From the NCBI RefSeq assembly GCF_001580455.1, contig NZ_CP010951.1:3435001-3499000 (forward strand): a stretch of 64,000 bases of DNA, given 5' to 3'. The stretch is from Ramlibacter tataouinensis. Its GTDB lineage: Bacteria > Pseudomonadota > Gammaproteobacteria > Burkholderiales > Burkholderiaceae_C. Below, piece by piece: positions 61,349 through 64,000 of the stretch. Position numbers and translations under genes: made by a program. The notes beneath the pieces were generated by a model that was given only the letters and a program-made list of their open reading frames with translations, was not told where the DNA came from and searched no databases. Numbering within the stretch: the stretch's first letter is position 1; each line of letters begins with the position of its first letter.

Positions 61349-61395
61349 CCCCACCCCAAAGTAATGGGGGGCACGCAGACCCCATCCCATAAGCT
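61349..61395 (+). promoter_or_regulatory. shared dyad plus -10-like element, copy E
   Basis: CCCCACC-CCAAAGT-AATGGGG (61349-61369) is followed after exactly 20 bases by TAAGCT (61390-61395). The hydratase start is at 61435, with TTGGAGGTAG as ribosome site in a leader of about 33 bases. The spacer CCAAAGT is identical to that of copy D. Confidence 0.65.
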
Positions 61396-61434
61396 GACCT
61401 CCAAGCGAATCGACTTTGACTTGGAGGTAGTTAG

Positions 61435-62205
61435 ATGAGCGTTTCCCAAGCCAAAAAAGGCAGGGTTGGATGGATCACGCTCGAGCGGCCGAAGGCGATG
61501 AACGCCTTGAGCCGCGAGATGATCGAGAGCATGACCACCACCCTGCTGGCCTGGCAGGACGATCCCGAGGTGAGAGCGGTGGTGATCACCGGCACCGGTC
61601 CCGCGTTCTGCGCGGGCGCCGACCTGAAAACGGCCGGTGCACCGGCGGCCCCCGGCGAGAAGGACTTTCTCGACCGGATCGTGGACTTCTTCGACCTGCT
61701 GCGGGCCTTCCCGAAGCCGACCATTGCCGCCGTAAACGGCCTGACGCTGGCCGGCGGCATGGAAGCCGTGCTGTGCTGCGACATCGTGCTGGCGGCCCGG
61801 AGCGCGCGCTTCGGCGACGGGCACTCGAACTTCGGCGTGTTCCCCGGCGGCGGCGGTGCGGCCATCCTGCCGCGTAAGGTACCGGCCAACGTGGCCAAGT
61901 ACCTGCTGTTCACGGGCGACGCGCTGTCGGCCGACGACATGAAGGGCTGGGGCCTGGTCAATGAGGTCGTGGCCGATGCCGAACTGGCCGGCCGCGCGCA
62001 GGCGCTGGGCGAAAAGTTCGCCCAGAAGAGCCCGCTGGTGCTGTGCAAGATGAAGCAGGTGGCCAACGAGGCGGCCGACAAGTCGCAGGCCGATGCACTG
62101 CGCCACGAGCTGCTGGCGCTGCGCGATCACCAGCGCTCCTGGGACATCCAGGAAGGCCTGCGCGCCTTCGTGAAAAAGCGCGAGCCGCAGTTCAAGGGCT
62201 ACTGA
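61435..62205 (+). CDS. enoyl-CoA hydratase/isomerase family protein
   Basis: This 256-residue crotonase-fold protein has ITGTGPAFCAGADLKTAG (oxyanion hole), AVNGLTLAGGMEAVLCCDIV and FGDGHSNFGVFPGGGGAAIL. It is the first gene after promoter copy E and is followed one base later by a MaoC-type hydratase. Having both a crotonase and a MaoC hydratase in one operon suggests two different hydration steps, or one as hydratase for (2E)-enoyl-CoA of (3R) series (MaoC) and the other as isomerase or retro-aldolase-like enzyme. Confidence 0.9.
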   Translation: MSVSQAKKGRVGWITLERPKAMNALSREMIESMTTTLLAWQDDPEVRAVVITGTGPAFCAGADLKTAGAPAAPGEKDFLDRIVDFFDLLRAFPKPTIAAVNGLTLAGGMEAVLCCDIVLAARSARFGDGHSNFGVFPGGGGAAILPRKVPANVAKYLLFTGDALSADDMKGWGLVNEVVADAELAGRAQALGEKFAQKSPLVLCKMKQVANEAADKSQADALRHELLALRDHQRSWDIQEGLRAFVKKREPQFKGY

Positions 62206-62206
62206 G

Positions 62207-62668
62207 ATGTCCACGATGAAGAGCTACGAAACCGTCACCGACATGAAGCCCCAGGTGGGCGAGGTGATCGGCACCAGCGACTGGATGCTGGTGGACCAGC
62301 AGAAGATCAACCTGTTCGCCGAGTCCACCGGCGACCACCAGTGGATCCACGTCGATCCGGAGCGCGCCAAGAGCGGCCCGTTCGGCGCGCCCATCGCGCA
62401 TGGCTTCCTCACCTTGAGCCTGATGTCGGCCTTGATGGTCAGCGCCTTCGAGATCCGCAAGAGCGTCATGGGCGTGAACTACGGCTTCAACAAGGTGCGC
62501 TTCATCCTGCCGGTGCCAGTGAACAGCCGCGTGCGCGCCCATTTCAGGCTGCTGGCCTGGGACGAAATCGACAACGGCGGCGCGCAATTGACGATCGGTG
62601 TTTCGGTGGAGATGGAGGGCTCGGACAAGCCGGTGTGCGTGGCCGAATGGATCACAAGAAGGTACTGA
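62207..62668 (+). CDS. MaoC-like (R)-specific enoyl-CoA hydratase
   Basis: This 153-residue hot-dog-fold hydratase has the full hydratase-2 motif FAESTGDHQWIHVDPERAKS then GPFGAPIAHGFLTLSLMSAL, with the catalytic Asp and His. It makes (3R)-hydroxyacyl-CoA, the stereoisomer that the MFE2-type SDR encoded next (62779) oxidises, so the two genes together reproduce the peroxisomal MFE2 reactions. One base separates it from the upstream hydratase. Confidence 0.92.
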   Translation: MSTMKSYETVTDMKPQVGEVIGTSDWMLVDQQKINLFAESTGDHQWIHVDPERAKSGPFGAPIAHGFLTLSLMSALMVSAFEIRKSVMGVNYGFNKVRFILPVPVNSRVRAHFRLLAWDEIDNGGAQLTIGVSVEMEGSDKPVCVAEWITRRY

Positions 62669-62705
62669 CCTACTCCCGCTAGCGCGGTTCGCGCATCCCC
62701 CTTTC

Positions 62706-62753
62706 GAGGTGTCCGCCCGATCGCATCGATCAGGCGGTTGGGGACCTCTTTCT
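62706..62753 (+). terminator. hairpin terminator after the hydratase pair
   Basis: GAGGT (62706-62710) pairs with ACCTC (62744-62748), and inside it CCGCC-GATCG pairs with CGATC-GGCGG around a CAT loop with one mismatch. CTCTTTCTTC follows. It would end the 61435 transcript, or attenuate read-through into the SDR gene at 62779. Confidence 0.55.
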
Positions 62754-62778
62754 TCTGGAATTTGTTGAAGGTAAGGAA

Positions 62779-63690
62779 ATGACGATTCGATTTGACGGCC
62801 GCGTGGCCATCGTGACGGGCGCCGGCAACGGTCTGGGCCGCGTGCATGCCCTGGAACTGGCCCGCCGCGGCGCCAAGGTGGTGATCAACGACTTCGGCGG
62901 CAGCCGCGACGGCAAGGGCGGATCCTCCGAAGCCGCCAAAAAGGTGGTGGAAGAGATCCGCGCCGCCGGCGGCACGGCGATCGCCAACGGCGCCAACGTC
63001 TGCGACTTCGAGCAGGTGCAGGCGATGGTGGCCCAGGCCAAGGCCGAATTCGGCCGCGTCGACGTGCTGATCAACAACGCCGGCATCCTGCGCGACAAGA
63101 CCCTCTCCAAGATGGAGATGGCCGACTTCCGCGCGGTGGTCGACGTGCACCTGATGGGTTCGGCTTACTGCACCAAGGCCGTGTGGGAGCTGATGCGCGA
63201 ACAGAACTACGGCCGCATCCTGATGACGACCTCGGCCTCGGGCCTGTTCGGCAACTTCGGCCAATCCAACTACGGCGCCGCCAAGATGGCGCTGGTGGGC
63301 TTGATGCACATGCTCACCATCGAAGGCGCGAAGAACAACATCCGCGTCAACACCATCGCTCCGATCGGCGCCACGCGCATGACCGAAGACGTGATGCCGC
63401 CCGAGATGTTCGCGGCCCTCAAGCCGGAGCAGGTGACCCCGGCGGCGCTGTTCCTGGTCAGCGAGAACGCTCCCTCCAAGGTGACGATGTCCGCCGGCGG
63501 CGGTGCGTACTCGGTGTGCCGCATCGTCGACACCGCGCCGGTCCACTTCGCCGACAGCGAGCTGTCGCCGGAAGCCCTGGCCGCGAACTTCGAACGCATC
63601 GCCGACTGGAACACCGCGCGTGCCTACGACGACTCGAACCAGCAGGTCTCGGCGCTGATGCAGGCCGTGATGGCCGGCATCAGGAAATAG
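62779..63690 (+). CDS. MFE2-type 3-hydroxyacyl-CoA dehydrogenase (SDR), paralogue
   Basis: This 303-residue SDR has TGAGNGLGRVHALELARRGA at the NAD site, GGSRDGKGGSSEAAKKVVEE as the MFE2-type insert, NNAGILRDKTLSKMEM and catalytic YGAAKMALVGL. It is a close relative of the protein at 13853-14752. With the MaoC hydratase upstream it should oxidise (3R)-hydroxyacyl-CoA to the 3-oxo form for the SCPx thiolases. AAGGTAAGGAA precedes the ATG. Confidence 0.9.
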   Translation: MTIRFDGRVAIVTGAGNGLGRVHALELARRGAKVVINDFGGSRDGKGGSSEAAKKVVEEIRAAGGTAIANGANVCDFEQVQAMVAQAKAEFGRVDVLINNAGILRDKTLSKMEMADFRAVVDVHLMGSAYCTKAVWELMREQNYGRILMTTSASGLFGNFGQSNYGAAKMALVGLMHMLTIEGAKNNIRVNTIAPIGATRMTEDVMPPEMFAALKPEQVTPAALFLVSENAPSKVTMSAGGGAYSVCRIVDTAPVHFADSELSPEALAANFERIADWNTARAYDDSNQQVSALMQAVMAGIRK

Positions 63691-63797
63691 GACAGAAGAC
63701 ACAACAAGGCAACGCAGGGAGCTGATCGAGGAGCGGCGCTCGAACCAGCGGTTCGGGGAAAGCCGGGTTTCAACAAACGTGAGGAGAGACATTTCCA

Positions 63798-64000
63798 ATG
63801 ACAAGCATCAATGAAACAAGGCGCCCCGGCATCCGGCGCCATGCACTGGCGGCGGCCACGGCCGCCCTGTGCGCCGGGCTGTGCGGAACCGCTGCGGCTG
63901 TCGACTTCGACACCGGCAACGAGGACCTGACGGTACGCTGGGACAACACCGTTCGCTACAACCTCGGCTACCGCGTCGAGGGGCAGAACCCGGCCATCAT
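63798..64000 (+). CDS. DUF1302 family outer-membrane protein, N-terminal part (3' truncated)
   Basis: Only the first 67 codons are in the window. A long signal peptide (basic RRPGIRRHALAAATAAL, then cleavage near AAA-VDF) is followed by NEDLTVRWDNTVRYNLGYRV, the start of DUF1302, a beta-barrel-like family usually paired with DUF1329 in operons for hydrophobic or steroid-like compounds. GTGAGGAGAGAC gives a strong ribosome site. The 107-bp gap before it has the dyad CGAACC-AGC-GGTTCG (63741-63755). DUF1329, YCF48 and RND-type genes would be expected just past the window. Confidence 0.8.
   Translation, partial: MTSINETRRPGIRRHALAAATAALCAGLCGTAAAVDFDTGNEDLTVRWDNTVRYNLGYRVEGQNPAI

Overview
The window is high-G+C DNA from a Burkholderiales betaproteobacterium, most likely Comamonadaceae (Variovorax/Ramlibacter/Hydrogenophaga-like). 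This rests on two TctC/Bug periplasmic binding proteins, a DUF4148 protein, small membrane proteins with a VEVVGRR motif, and G+C-rich inverted-repeat elements between genes. It is chromosomal and catabolic in character. I see no tRNA, rRNA, CRISPR, transposase or phage gene. The first and last genes are cut by the window edges.

Layout. 0-5.4 kb: end of a patatin-like lipase, a tight operon of small exported proteins (DUF4148), and a divergent Lrp-type regulator/dadA pair. 5.4-12.5 kb: a TctC binding protein divergent from an exported cyclase, an IorAB-type molybdenum hydroxylase with an adjacent AraC regulator, and rlpA. 12.5-25 kb: beta-oxidation module 1 (thiolase, MFE2-type SDR, long acyl-CoA dehydrogenase, iron alcohol dehydrogenase, semialdehyde dehydrogenase, shortened acyl-CoA dehydrogenase, enoyl-CoA hydratase, SCPx-type thiolase, alpha-methylacyl-CoA racemase, acyl-CoA ligase). 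25-37 kb: enoyl-CoA hydratase, quinone reductase, SdsA1-type alkylsulfatase, TctC, TetR, a lipoprotein resembling copper-radical oxidases, a LuxE/LuxC-type acyl-reductase pair and a zinc alcohol dehydrogenase. 37-50.4 kb: a candidate structured RNA, an MFS transporter, an AraC regulator, a Tat-exported amine oxidase, then a sulfatase island (three FGly sulfatases, a formylglycine-generating enzyme, a LacI regulator, an HpsN/HisD-like dehydrogenase and a thioesterase). 50.5-64 kb: beta-oxidation module 2 (ligase, three acyl-CoA dehydrogenases, two thiolases, a MalT-like LuxR regulator, enoyl-CoA hydratase, MaoC hydratase, SDR and the start of a DUF1302 outer-membrane protein).

How they work together (inference). 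Sulfatases release alcohols or phenols from sulfate esters. Dehydrogenases and oxidases convert alcohols, aldehydes and amines to acids. Ligases, a racemase for 2-methyl branches, acyl-CoA dehydrogenases, hydratases, MFE2-type SDRs and SCPx thiolases then shorten the acyl chain. The enzyme set fits branched isoprenoid or steroid-like side chains better than plain fatty acids, but the substrate cannot be read from sequence.

The strongest non-gene signals are regulatory. (1) Six copies of a dyad of the form CCCCAYC-N7-RRTGGGG lie a fixed distance upstream of a -10-like hexamer, before six transcription units in both beta-oxidation modules; the MalT-like regulator at 58.6 kb is the natural candidate activator. 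(2) A 121-bp segment with no alignment gaps is shared by the promoter regions of the alkylsulfatase operon and the LuxE/LuxC operon. (3) A 20-bp perfect palindrome sits just before the LacI gene. (4) A five-hairpin RNA with a strong terminator lies ahead of the MFS gene.
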